A stretch of DNA of 7,349 bases from Chitinophagaceae bacterium (GCA_003526435.1 DPWF01000022.1:1-7349), one strand, 5' to 3'. Shown: positions 1 through 5,582, numbered from the stretch's first letter. Translations and numbers: made by a program. Notes: generated by a model not told the origin, from the letters alone.

Positions 1-35
1 TGACGCTTGTTGCTTGAATCTTATCCTCTCGCTCC

Positions 36-1544
36 TTATAATTTCGTGGCTTTATAAATCTTCACCAACCCATCATTCTCACTGCTTACTACCAGCAGAC
101 TTTGTTGTATGGGGCTTTTGGAGGCGGGTATGAACAGCATGCCTTCGGGTGCATCACCTGTTTTAATCATTTTCAGAAATACCGGTGCGGTAGGATTACT
201 TACATCATAAATAGCAATGGCATCGGCTCTTTCTAGACCCACAAAAGCAATTTGTTTGTTGCCAACTTTTCCGAGTGTGATGGCTTCGGGTTCAACTGAT
301 TTATCATCGCTTCTTCCATCATCGTAAACGGCAAGGTCTTTTGCTTTTACATCCAGTTCATTTTTACTGTCGAACACCAGCGAGCCGTTCGATGCATCCC
401 AAACACTGAAAGAGCGGGCACCCATACTGTATATGGCATCATAATCACCATCGCCATCGGTGTCGCCATCGGTGGTAAGCATATTGAGGCGACCCAGTTG
501 TGCATCGGTTTTTAGTGTTGAGGCATTGGGAAATGCAGTGGCATCGAGGTTAACACTCGAAACCCTTTTAAAATCTGTAAAAGCAGTGTATTCTCTGGAG
601 TCTCCTTCATTGGCAGTAAACAAATAGGTTTTGCCATTGTAAGAAAGATTGGCAATAGCATCGGGCATATAAATACCAAAGATTTTCCAGGGTGCAAAAG
701 CAATGGCATTATCGCGGTCAGATACATCTGTGGCATGGGCCGTCTGGTTAAAATCCTTATAACCCAATGGCATAATGCTGGTGATGGTTTTTGAAGACAG
801 GTTAATACTGGCAATGGCATTGGCTTCCTGTAAAGTAACCCAGGCTGTTTTTGAATCGGATGAAACAGTAATGTATTCCGGTTCTATATCGTTCAGGAAG
901 TTTTTATTCAGTCCACTGATGCGGAAACCCTTTGCGGCTAATGCAGCCTGCTGACTGGCAAAAGCAGAAAAATTAATAGTGGTAACAGCGTAATTATCTG
1001 CTACACTGATAATAGAAATCGAACCTTCGGGGTCGGCGCTGTAACTGGCATTGGGTTCTCCTTCGTTGGCGGTGAGAATAAATTTTCCATCGGGGCTGTA
1101 CACCACCATATCGGGCAGGGCACCAACGGTAATTATTTTTTCTTCGGCATAAGTGCTGGTATTAAACACCACTACTTTGCCATTTTCCTGTTTGTTAACC
1201 GATTCAATGGCAGCGGCCAGTTTACCATTACTCACGTCTACACTGTTTACATAACCACCATAAGGGGCCATACTGATGCTGTGTATTACTGTAATATTGG
1301 CCGGGTCGGCTACATTAATCACATCAATTTTATTGGTGGTACCGTTGTTAACGGCAAATAATCTTTTGGTGGCAGGGTCGTATGTGGTAATTTCTGCTGC
1401 GCCGGCACCGCCGAGGTTCAGGGAAGCAATTTCTGCATAGGAGGCCGGGTCTTCGTTTACAATTATTTCAGTGGGGCCGGTTTCGTCTTTTTTGCAGGCA
1501 ACAAATGCAAGAACACAAAGTAACATGCTGGTAATTCTTATCAT
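36..1544 (-). CDS. Choice-of-anchor I family beta-propeller lipoprotein
   Basis: A 502-residue secreted protein of the choice-of-anchor I family, whose members are predicted extracellular beta-propellers of unknown activity, sometimes misnamed alkaline phosphatases. I chose the ATG at 1544 over the in-frame ATG at 1580 because it gives a short lipoprotein signal (MIRITSMLLCVLAFVAC) with the lipidated Cys at residue 17. The mature start C-K-K-D-E has the acidic residues after Cys seen in Bacteroidota surface lipoproteins, so display on the cell surface is plausible (inference). Family blocks appear in order: AEITTYDP (50-57), ALPDMVVYSPDG (142-153), LTANEGEPN (157-165), DIEPEY (219-224), LQEANAIA (238-245), TANEGDSREY (310-319), the calcium-loop-like GDTDGDGDYD (360-369), MGARSFSVWD (374-383), VGLERADAIAIYD (435-447) and GDAPEGMLFIP (463-473). 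Many members carry a C-terminal sorting or anchor domain; this one has none and is anchored at its N-terminus. It looks complete. The family call is firm; the function is unknown. Confidence 0.9.
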   Translation of the reverse strand: MIRITSMLLCVLAFVACKKDETGPTEIIVNEDPASYAEIASLNLGGAGAAEITTYDPATKRLFAVNNGTTNKIDVINVADPANITVIHSISMAPYGGYVNSVDVSNGKLAAAIESVNKQENGKVVVFNTSTYAEEKIITVGALPDMVVYSPDGKFILTANEGEPNASYSADPEGSISIISVADNYAVTTINFSAFASQQAALAAKGFRISGLNKNFLNDIEPEYITVSSDSKTAWVTLQEANAIASINLSSKTITSIMPLGYKDFNQTAHATDVSDRDNAIAFAPWKIFGIYMPDAIANLSYNGKTYLFTANEGDSREYTAFTDFKRVSSVNLDATAFPNASTLKTDAQLGRLNMLTTDGDTDGDGDYDAIYSMGARSFSVWDASNGSLVFDSKNELDVKAKDLAVYDDGRSDDKSVEPEAITLGKVGNKQIAFVGLERADAIAIYDVSNPTAPVFLKMIKTGDAPEGMLFIPASKSPIQQSLLVVSSENDGLVKIYKATKL

Positions 1545-1547
1545 AGA

Positions 1548-1570
1548 TTCAGTTTTGCTGCAAAACTGAA
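1548..1570. promoter_or_regulatory. Perfect 11-bp inverted repeat at the lipoprotein gene start
   Basis: The arms TTCAGTTTTGC (1548-1558) and GCAAAACTGAA (1560-1570) are exact reverse complements around one base. They end three bases before the lipoprotein ATG. Read on the minus strand, one arm contains CAGTTTTG, one mismatch from the Bacteroidota -7 box TAnnTTTG. The element could be an operator overlapping the promoter, or a hairpin in the 5' leader that limits ribosome access. No paired -33 box was found at the usual distance, so the promoter reading is weak. If translation started at 1580 instead, the repeat would be coding sequence. Confidence 0.5.
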
Positions 1571-1612
1571 CCCGCAACATGATGGAATCATTAAGTACCT
1601 GTTACCGAATTG

Positions 1613-1629
1613 TTATTGACCCTCAATAA
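1613..1629. repeat. Short inverted repeat between the lipoprotein and tRNA genes
   Basis: TTATTGA (1613-1619) and TCAATAA (1623-1629) are perfect 7-bp arms around CCC, about 70 bases upstream of the lipoprotein start. It may be part of the control region of that gene. Its size and A+T richness mean chance cannot be excluded. Confidence 0.3.
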
Positions 1630-1677
1630 AATAGGCAAAAAAACAGGTGATAATGTGGATTATATGTGAAAACCCCC

Positions 1678-1685
1678 TATTTTTG
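1678..1685 (+). promoter_or_regulatory. Likely promoter (-7 box) of the tRNA-Phe gene
   Basis: TATTTTTG at 1678-1685 matches the Bacteroidota -7 consensus TAnnTTTG exactly and is followed by GCTGCC, a common context for such promoters in this phylum. It points toward the tRNA and would start transcription near 1690, giving a leader of about 90 bases. The -33 element is not clear; the best candidate is the GTG-containing stretch near 1654-1658, which is poor. The call rests on the -7 box and its position. Confidence 0.45.
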
Positions 1686-1709
1686 CTGCCCCGAAAGGGA
1701 AAGAAAAGC

Positions 1710-1773
1710 TTCAAGCTGCAGGCCTCAAGGCACAAGCAAAACCTTGTACTTTGTTTCCTGAATCTTGAATCTT
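1710..1773. repeat. Degenerate short repeats in the tRNA leader
   Basis: This stretch holds two diverged 14-base units (TTCAAGCTGCAGGC at 1710-1723, CTCAAGGCACAAGC at 1724-1737, 9 of 14 identical) and a perfect tandem pair of the heptamer GAATCTT (1760-1766 and 1767-1773). The 10-mer CTTGAATCTT at 1764-1773 recurs at 13-22, beside the 3' end of the lipoprotein gene. Such motifs resemble the short intergenic repeat tracts scattered through some Bacteroidota genomes, but that comparison is from memory. No function can be assigned. Confidence 0.4.
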
Positions 1774-1780
1774 CACCGAA

Positions 1781-1853
1781 GGTGCGGTAGCTCAGTCGGT
1801 AGAGCAAAGGACTGAAAATCCTTGTGTCGCCGGTTCGATCCCGGCCCACACCA
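1781..1853 (+). tRNA. tRNA-Phe (anticodon GAA)
   Basis: A complete 73-base cloverleaf, including the discriminator base A1853. The D stem is GCTC/GAGC, the anticodon stem AAGGA/TCCTT with loop CTGAAAA and anticodon GAA at 1814-1816, the variable loop GTGTC, and the T arm GCCGG-TTCGATC-CCGGC. The acceptor stem GGTGCGG/CCACACC pairs in six of seven positions; C5 (1785) faces A68 (1848), a C-A mismatch where a G would restore pairing. CCA is not encoded after the discriminator, so it must be added after transcription, as is usual in this phylum. A promoter-like box lies about 95 bases upstream and a terminator starts two bases downstream, so the gene is probably a single-tRNA unit. Confidence 0.95.
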
Positions 1854-1854
1854 C

Positions 1855-1898
1855 AAAAACCCCAGTTCGCTTTTGGCGGATTGGGGTTTTTTGTTTTT
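1855..1898 (+). terminator. Intrinsic terminator of tRNA-Phe
   Basis: Arms at 1860-1870 (CCCCAGTTCGC) and 1876-1886 (GCGGATTGGGG) form an 11-bp stem with two G-T wobbles and the loop TTTTG. Six T follow directly, then G and five more T. The five A at 1855-1859 can extend the stem by pairing with that T run, so the site could also work on the minus strand. It begins right after the tRNA, which fits its role. Confidence 0.88.
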
Positions 1899-1947
1899 GG
1901 TATTGTTGGTCGGGCCAATAACAGCGGCAGCCAAATCAATTAAACTT

Positions 1948-1979
1948 TTGACACTTATGACGGATGGATCATATCCTTT
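1948..1979 (+). promoter_or_regulatory. Candidate promoter upstream of padR, with nested inverted repeats
   Basis: TTGACA at 1948-1953 is followed after 18 bases by TATCCTTT (1972-1979), a loose match to either a -10 or a Bacteroidota -7 box. The same area holds two nested inverted repeats: ATCCTT/AAGGAT (1973-1978 and 1982-1987, loop TTT) inside TATGAC/GTCATA (1956-1961 and 1993-1998). Transcription from here would leave a leader of about 65 bases that includes the padR operator. The alternative start is the exact TAnnTTTG box TAGTTTTG at 2039-2046, which lacks a clear -33 partner and would give an almost leaderless mRNA. I cannot choose between the two. Confidence 0.3.
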
Positions 1980-2006
1980 TTAAGGATGGGCGGTCATATT
2001 TTTATA

Positions 2007-2025
2007 TACATCGTATTACGATGTA
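2007..2025. promoter_or_regulatory. Probable PadR operator
   Basis: TACATCGTA (2007-2015) and TACGATGTA (2017-2025) are perfect 9-bp inverted arms around a single T, centred 35 bases before the padR start codon. Two-fold symmetric sites of this size are typical targets of dimeric PadR repressors, and the short ATGT/ACAT-type outer halves fit known PadR operators. The site overlaps the -33 position for the TAGTTTTG box at 2039-2046 and lies downstream of the other candidate promoter, so binding would block either one. Negative autoregulation is inferred from position and symmetry. Confidence 0.65.
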
Positions 2026-2050
2026 CTATTGTAATGCGTAGTTTTGATAC

Positions 2051-2374
2051 ATGAAAGATGAATTCCTGAAAAACTGGGACACGCAGATGAAAAAGGGGCT
2101 GTTACCGTTATTCGTTCTGCATATTATCGCAGAAAAAACCTGTTACGGATACGAGCTGATCGAAAGGCTAAAAGAAATAACTGGTTTTGATATTACCGAA
2201 AGTACCATGTATCCTCTTTTAACCAGGCTGTTGAAAGAAGGATTACTCGAAGCAAAATGGGTAGAACAGAACACGGGAATACCACGTAAATATTATTCTC
2301 TCACAAAAGATGGTAAATCAAAGTTATCTGAAATGAAAGAGGCGAGCCGTACCATTTTCTCAAAAATCATATAA
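2051..2374 (+). CDS. PadR-family winged-helix transcriptional regulator
   Basis: A 107-residue cytoplasmic DNA-binding protein of the short PadR subfamily, which is almost only a winged helix plus a dimerising C-terminal helix. The hallmark pattern is clear: KKGLLPLFVLHIIAEKTCYGYEL (14-36), the recognition region GFDITESTMYPLLTRLLKEGLLE (45-67), the wing with GIPRKYYSLTKDGKSKL (76-92), and a last helix at about 88-106. PadR proteins usually repress an adjacent gene until a ligand or a partner relieves them. A perfect inverted repeat at 2007-2025 is the likely binding site. The stop codon is separated by two bases from the start of the HAAS-domain gene, so the two are almost surely translated from one mRNA. 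The effector is not visible from the sequence. Confidence 0.95.
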   Translation: MKDEFLKNWDTQMKKGLLPLFVLHIIAEKTCYGYELIERLKEITGFDITESTMYPLLTRLLKEGLLEAKWVEQNTGIPRKYYSLTKDGKSKLSEMKEASRTIFSKII

Positions 2375-2376
2375 GC

Positions 2377-2946
2377 ATGAAACCGATCATATTCAAACAA
2401 CAGAATGCACAACGTGTATATAATAATTATATCAAACGATGCAGGAAAGCCATTGTACTACTTTCACATAGCGATCAGGAAGATGTATTGATGGAAATCA
2501 ACAGTCATATATACGAACATCTCCAACAACACTCATCTGAAGACGAGCTTAACCTGCTCCTGAATATCCTCGAACGAATGGGGGAGCCGGAAGAGTCGCT
2601 AAAGGAAGTAGTGGCATTGAGAAAAATTGACCAGGCGGTTAAAACGTTTAATCCCAAACACCTGGTGATGGCTCTGTTACTGAATATCAGGAATGGGTTG
2701 GTATATTCAATTTTATCGATCATGCTGTTATTGTTTCTAACAAGCATGTTGCTCGTTATCCTTAAAATATTCTTTCCTGCCGATACCGGTTATTTTGTTC
2801 GTGACGATGAACATCATTTCGGTTTTATCATGGGCGATAAGGGAGCAGAAACCATGGGCCTCTGGTTTATTCCATTGATGCTGTTCCTTGCTGTTCTCTT
2901 TTATGGCATCATCATTTTTTCATTAAGAATGATCCGCAAGAAATAA
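2377..2946 (+). CDS. HAAS-domain two-pass membrane protein
   Basis: A 189-residue protein. Residues about 12-85 form a helical cytoplasmic domain of the HAAS (DUF1700-like) type: a YNNYIKRCRKAI helix, then SHSDQEDVLMEINSHIYEHLQ (31-50), then ILERMGEPEE (64-73), matching the usual pattern of acid-rich helix, E-x-x-x-H and a closing GxPEE turn. Two hydrophobic segments follow at about 107-132 and 162-184, joined by a roughly 30-residue loop (FVRDDEHHFGF and onward) that should face outward, and the chain ends in a basic RMIRKK tail. HAAS-domain genes are very often next to padR genes, and the domain is thought to take part in signalling with them. Here the gene follows padR by two bases. A role as membrane sensor or partner of the repressor is inference; no enzymatic motif is seen. 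Confidence 0.75.
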   Translation: MKPIIFKQQNAQRVYNNYIKRCRKAIVLLSHSDQEDVLMEINSHIYEHLQQHSSEDELNLLLNILERMGEPEESLKEVVALRKIDQAVKTFNPKHLVMALLLNIRNGLVYSILSIMLLLFLTSMLLVILKIFFPADTGYFVRDDEHHFGFIMGDKGAETMGLWFIPLMLFLAVLFYGIIIFSLRMIRKK

Positions 2947-2972
2947 TCTACTCACATATTAAAATTCAAAGC

Positions 2973-4124
2973 ATGAAACGTAATTTTTATTGCGGTGCTA
3001 CCGTATTGCTATGCCTGTTTGTAACACAAATACTTGCATACAACAAACCAAATCAACCAACAAACAAAACAGCGGGAACAGAAAAAATTTTGTTGGTCAT
3101 AAGTAGTTATGGAAAAGACAGCGGACAAATACGACCCGGCTACGAATTCGATGAGTTTTCGCAAGCCTGGCTAATTTTTTCAAAAAATGGTTACGAGATA
3201 GATGTGGCAAGTCCGAAAGGAGGATCAACAGAACCAGATGAATTTAATAAAAACAAAAGCTATAACGCCGCTGTTCTGTCTGACAAAGCAGCAATGAATA
3301 AACTACAACATACCATACCTACTGCGATGGTTGATTATAAACAATATAAAGCCATCTATGTAGTGGGTGGAAAAGGTGCCATGTTTGATTTGCCATTTGA
3401 TCCTTCACTACAAGACATCGTTTACCATATGTATCATACACAAAAAACCGTGATAGCTGCCGTGTGTCATGGCCCAGCAGCGTTTGTAAACATCAGGCAA
3501 ACAGACACCAGCTATTTACTGTCTGGTAAATCGATGACGGGTTTCTGTAATACAGAGGAAAAAAAATTTGGAAAGAAATGGGTGGCAGCATTTCCTTTTA
3601 TGTTAGAAGATAAGCTGAAAGCAAGAAATGTGTATTTCACGAATGCAGACATGATGCTGCCACATGTGGTAGTTGACGGGAAGTTTATTACCGGACAAAA
3701 CCCTTATTCAACATCCTTATCAGCCGAGGCAGTAGTAAAAGCATTAGGCAAAACACCTGTGCAAAGAAACCTGTACCCTGATGAAAATAGTATGTTGCTG
3801 GTAAAAGATTGTCTGATAAATGGTTTTGATAAAGCCGTAGAAACACTCCGGCAAAATCAGTCAGCGTACGATATTGAGCTGATAGCAGTATATGGCTATT
3901 ATCGTTTAATTGATGAGAAAGTTGATGATAAGGAAACTGCCACAGCATTAAATATTATTGCCCTGGCTACACCTTATATGTTTAATGAAGTATTACAATT
4001 TGAAATGGCGAAGGGTTATATACGACTGAAAAACCCTGGCAAAGCAAAACAGTTATTACAGGAGCTACTGGAGAAAAAACCATCTTTCGAAAAAGCCCGA
4101 CTGCTTCTGGAAACCATTAAATAA
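2973..4124 (+). CDS. Exported DJ-1/PfpI (Hsp31-like) protein with C-terminal helical repeats
   Basis: A 383-residue protein starting with a signal peptide (residues 1 to about 22, ending QILA), so it should act in the periplasm or outside. Residues about 37-262 form a DJ-1/PfpI class I glutamine amidotransferase-like domain of the Hsp31/YhbO type: the acid in GYEFDEFSQAW (likely E61), VASPKGG (78-84), the nucleophile elbow AVCHGPAA (C165, H166), TGFCNTEE (189-196), PFMLEDKL (208-215) and VDGKFITGQNPYST (234-247). The Glu-Cys-His set is intact. Relatives act as chaperones, glyoxalases or deglycases on carbonyl-damaged molecules; which applies here is unknown. Residues about 275-383 are helical, and 340-380 (EMAKGYIRLKNPGKAKQLLQELLEKKPSFEKARLLLE) looks like a TPR unit, an addition unusual for this family. 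It starts 26 bases after the HAAS gene and is probably in the same operon. Confidence 0.85.
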   Translation: MKRNFYCGATVLLCLFVTQILAYNKPNQPTNKTAGTEKILLVISSYGKDSGQIRPGYEFDEFSQAWLIFSKNGYEIDVASPKGGSTEPDEFNKNKSYNAAVLSDKAAMNKLQHTIPTAMVDYKQYKAIYVVGGKGAMFDLPFDPSLQDIVYHMYHTQKTVIAAVCHGPAAFVNIRQTDTSYLLSGKSMTGFCNTEEKKFGKKWVAAFPFMLEDKLKARNVYFTNADMMLPHVVVDGKFITGQNPYSTSLSAEAVVKALGKTPVQRNLYPDENSMLLVKDCLINGFDKAVETLRQNQSAYDIELIAVYGYYRLIDEKVDDKETATALNIIALATPYMFNEVLQFEMAKGYIRLKNPGKAKQLLQELLEKKPSFEKARLLLETIK

Positions 4125-4130
4125 GCCTGC

Positions 4131-4173
4131 AGACAAACATTGGGGAAGCTTTGTACATCCCTAATGTTTGTCT
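4131..4173 (+). terminator. 16-bp hairpin after the PadR operon
   Basis: Arms at 4131-4146 and 4158-4173 pair over 16 bp with a single G-T wobble and an 11-base loop, starting seven bases after the DJ-1-family stop codon. Only TT follows before AAAC, so the U tract needed for a classic intrinsic terminator is nearly absent. It may end transcription weakly or protect the mRNA 3' end. A second, tiny candidate lies at 4245-4261: the stem ACCC/GGGT followed by T residues. Confidence 0.55.
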
Positions 4174-4360
4174 TTAAACTATCCCATACTTCTTCTTTAC
4201 CGTATTCAACACCACTGGGTCATAGTACTGTTTCACCTGTTGTTACCCGTTGGGGTTTTTTCTTCGCAGGGTGGCTCTACATAATTAAGAGAATTTTATT
4301 CACAGAATCTGCAGGAAACGTTCAAGAAAATAACACCCTGCGTTAATTAACCTGTCTATT
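4174..4360. other. Intergenic stretch with a possible minus-strand gene remnant
   Basis: About 190 bases with no convincing gene. Read on the minus strand, 4242 to 4174 encodes QQVKQYYDPVVLNTVKKKYG plus I-V and a TAA stop, which looks like a real protein C-terminus. In the same frame upstream there is a TAA, then ATLRRKNPNG and a further stop about ten codons beyond. It could be a decayed gene tail with a nonsense change, or chance. The stretch also holds 9-bp inverted arms CGCAGGGTG (4265-4273) and CACCCTGCG (4334-4342) and the palindrome GTTAATTAAC (4342-4351). No intact mobile element is visible. Confidence 0.3.
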
Positions 4361-4362
4361 TT

Positions 4363-4436
4363 CCGCATTTTTGCGGCGAATATGCCTGATAATGCGGGGA
4401 ATAACTGTTATATTTACCGCATAAAAGCGGGGAATA
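4363..4436 (+). promoter_or_regulatory. GCGG repeat array and likely promoter region of the Fic gene
   Basis: Three near-identical decamers run up to the Fic start: GCGGCGAATA (4373-4382), GCGGGGAATA (4394-4403) and GCGGGGAATA (4427-4436), the last ending directly before the ATG. The first and third are preceded by an inverted CCGC, giving two hairpin-like sites, CCGCA-TTTT-TGCGG (4363-4376) and CCGC-ATAAAA-GCGG (4417-4430). Spacings are 21 and 33 bases, close to whole helical turns, as expected for co-bound sites on one DNA face. CATTTTTG at 4366-4373 is one mismatch from the -7 box TAnnTTTG and overlaps the first site. The GGGGA just before the ATG may help ribosome binding. Binding by the Fic winged helix is inference. 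Confidence 0.6.
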
Positions 4437-5558
4437 ATGTATATTCACGAACATAGAGACTGGCCGAAATTCACCTGGAACAGCGAGAAACTGGCGGGTT
4501 TATTGGCAGAAATACGGCACAGACAGGGTAAAATGCTCGGAAAGATGGAAGTATCAGGCTTCTCAATTCGTGCTGAAGCTGCCTTGGATAACCTGACACT
4601 GGAAGTTGTTAAGTCGAGTGAGATTGAAGGAGAGATCCTTGATGCCGATCAGGTGCGCTCTTCTATTGCCCGTAGATTAGGGATGCAAATCAGTGGGTTG
4701 GTTCCTTCAGATCGAAACGTGGATGGCGTGGTTGAAATGATGCTGGATGCTACCCAGTCTTTTGATCAGCCGCTTACAGAGGAACGTTTATATGGCTGGC
4801 AGGCCTCCTTGTTTCCGACCGGTCATAGCGGCCTTCTCAAAATTACTGTAGGTGCATGGCGAACGGGAAAAAATGGTCCTATGCAAGTAGTGTCTGGCGC
4901 TATTGGAAGAGAAAAAGTGCATTTTGAAGCACCGGAAGCAGCAAAGCTATCCAGTGAAATGGCAGACTTTCTCGACTGGTTCAATACAGAGTGCAGTCTC
5001 GATCCCGTTCTTAAATCCGCTATTGCACACTTATGGTTTGTGACTATTCACCCTTTTGAAGACGGCAATGGACGTATTGCCAGAGCGATTACAGATATGC
5101 AGCTTGCTCGTGCAGATAAAACAGCACAAAAATTTTATAGTATGTCAGCACAAATACGAATTGAACGCAACGACTATTATAATATGCTTGAGAAAACCCA
5201 GAAAGGTTCCCTTGATATTACTGAGTGGCTGGAATGGTTTCTAAGTTGCCTGGGTCGATCATTTGATCATATGGAGAACACTTTGCATCATGCTAATCGT
5301 AAAACGTATTTCTGGGATGCTGTGGGGCAAGTTGAATTCAATAATCGTCAGCGATTGTTGTTAAACAAACTGCTTGACGGGTTTGATGGAAAACTGAACA
5401 CTTCTAAATGGGCAAAGATTGCAAAATGTTCTACAGATACAGCATTGCGTGATATTCAAGACTTAATGGACAAAGATATTCTTGTAAAAGAAGACGCTGG
5501 TGGTAGGAGTACAAGCTATCTTTTAAATAAGGTGTTTAGCAAAAGCAAAAAAGCATAG
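4437..5558 (+). CDS. DUF4172-Fic-winged-helix AMP transferase (class II Fic protein)
   Basis: A 373-residue cytoplasmic protein with three parts. The N-terminal DUF4172 region (about 1-90, opening IHEHRDWPKFTW) carries the inhibitory motif S-x-x-x-E-G in KSSEIEGE (S60, E64, G65), whose Glu blocks ATP in a productive pose in class II Fic enzymes. The Fic core (about 110-270) has the flap around 141-168 (WRTGKNGPMQVVSG, VHFEAPEA) and the complete active site HPFEDGNGRIAR at 205-216, with catalytic His205 and the nucleotide-binding GNGR. Residues about 300-365 form a winged helix-turn-helix (KWAKIAKCSTDTALRDIQDLMDKDIL). Fic proteins usually transfer AMP to a hydroxyl of a target protein; the target here is unknown. 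Domain order and length match structurally known Bacteroides and Shewanella Fic proteins. No separate antitoxin gene is adjacent, as expected for self-inhibited members. All key residues are present, so it is probably active. Confidence 0.95.
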   Translation: MYIHEHRDWPKFTWNSEKLAGLLAEIRHRQGKMLGKMEVSGFSIRAEAALDNLTLEVVKSSEIEGEILDADQVRSSIARRLGMQISGLVPSDRNVDGVVEMMLDATQSFDQPLTEERLYGWQASLFPTGHSGLLKITVGAWRTGKNGPMQVVSGAIGREKVHFEAPEAAKLSSEMADFLDWFNTECSLDPVLKSAIAHLWFVTIHPFEDGNGRIARAITDMQLARADKTAQKFYSMSAQIRIERNDYYNMLEKTQKGSLDITEWLEWFLSCLGRSFDHMENTLHHANRKTYFWDAVGQVEFNNRQRLLLNKLLDGFDGKLNTSKWAKIAKCSTDTALRDIQDLMDKDILVKEDAGGRSTSYLLNKVFSKSKKA

Positions 5559-5582
5559 CGGCATTCTGTTCGGCATTGTGTT
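5559..5582. repeat. Tandem 12-bp duplication after the Fic stop codon
   Basis: CGGCATTCTGTT (5559-5570) is followed directly by CGGCATTGTGTT (5571-5582), identical at 11 of 12 positions, starting on the base after the Fic stop. A palindrome TTCTGCGCAGAA follows at 5618-5629. No convincing terminator for the Fic gene is seen between 5559 and 5720; the rest of this gap looks unstructured. Confidence 0.5.

Noticed and set aside
512..820. Minus-strand frame of 102 codons within the lipoprotein gene
   Set aside because: It overlaps the strongly supported choice-of-anchor I coding frame and its low-complexity composition fits an out-of-frame translation.
1781..1853. tRNA-Phe as an integration site for a genomic island
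   Set aside because: No integrase gene and no direct repeat of the tRNA 3' end is visible within the window.
1613..1939. Open reading frame of 108 codons on the minus strand
   Set aside because: It runs antisense through the whole tRNA-Phe gene and its terminator; the GRDRTGDTRIFSPLLYRLSYR stretch is the well-known false translation of a reversed tRNA.
2505..2747. Minus-strand frames at 2505-2747 and 3688-3948, and the plus-strand frame at 5056-5244
   Set aside because: Each lies wholly within a gene with clear family motifs in another frame and has no features of its own.
4140..4346. Open reading frame of 68 codons on the plus strand
   Set aside because: It starts inside the hairpin after the PadR operon, has no recognisable domain and lies in unstructured intergenic DNA.
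4437..5558. Fic gene as half of a two-gene toxin-antitoxin pair
   Set aside because: No small antitoxin gene is adjacent, and the protein carries its own S-x-x-x-E-G inhibitory motif, so a class II self-inhibited enzyme is the better reading.
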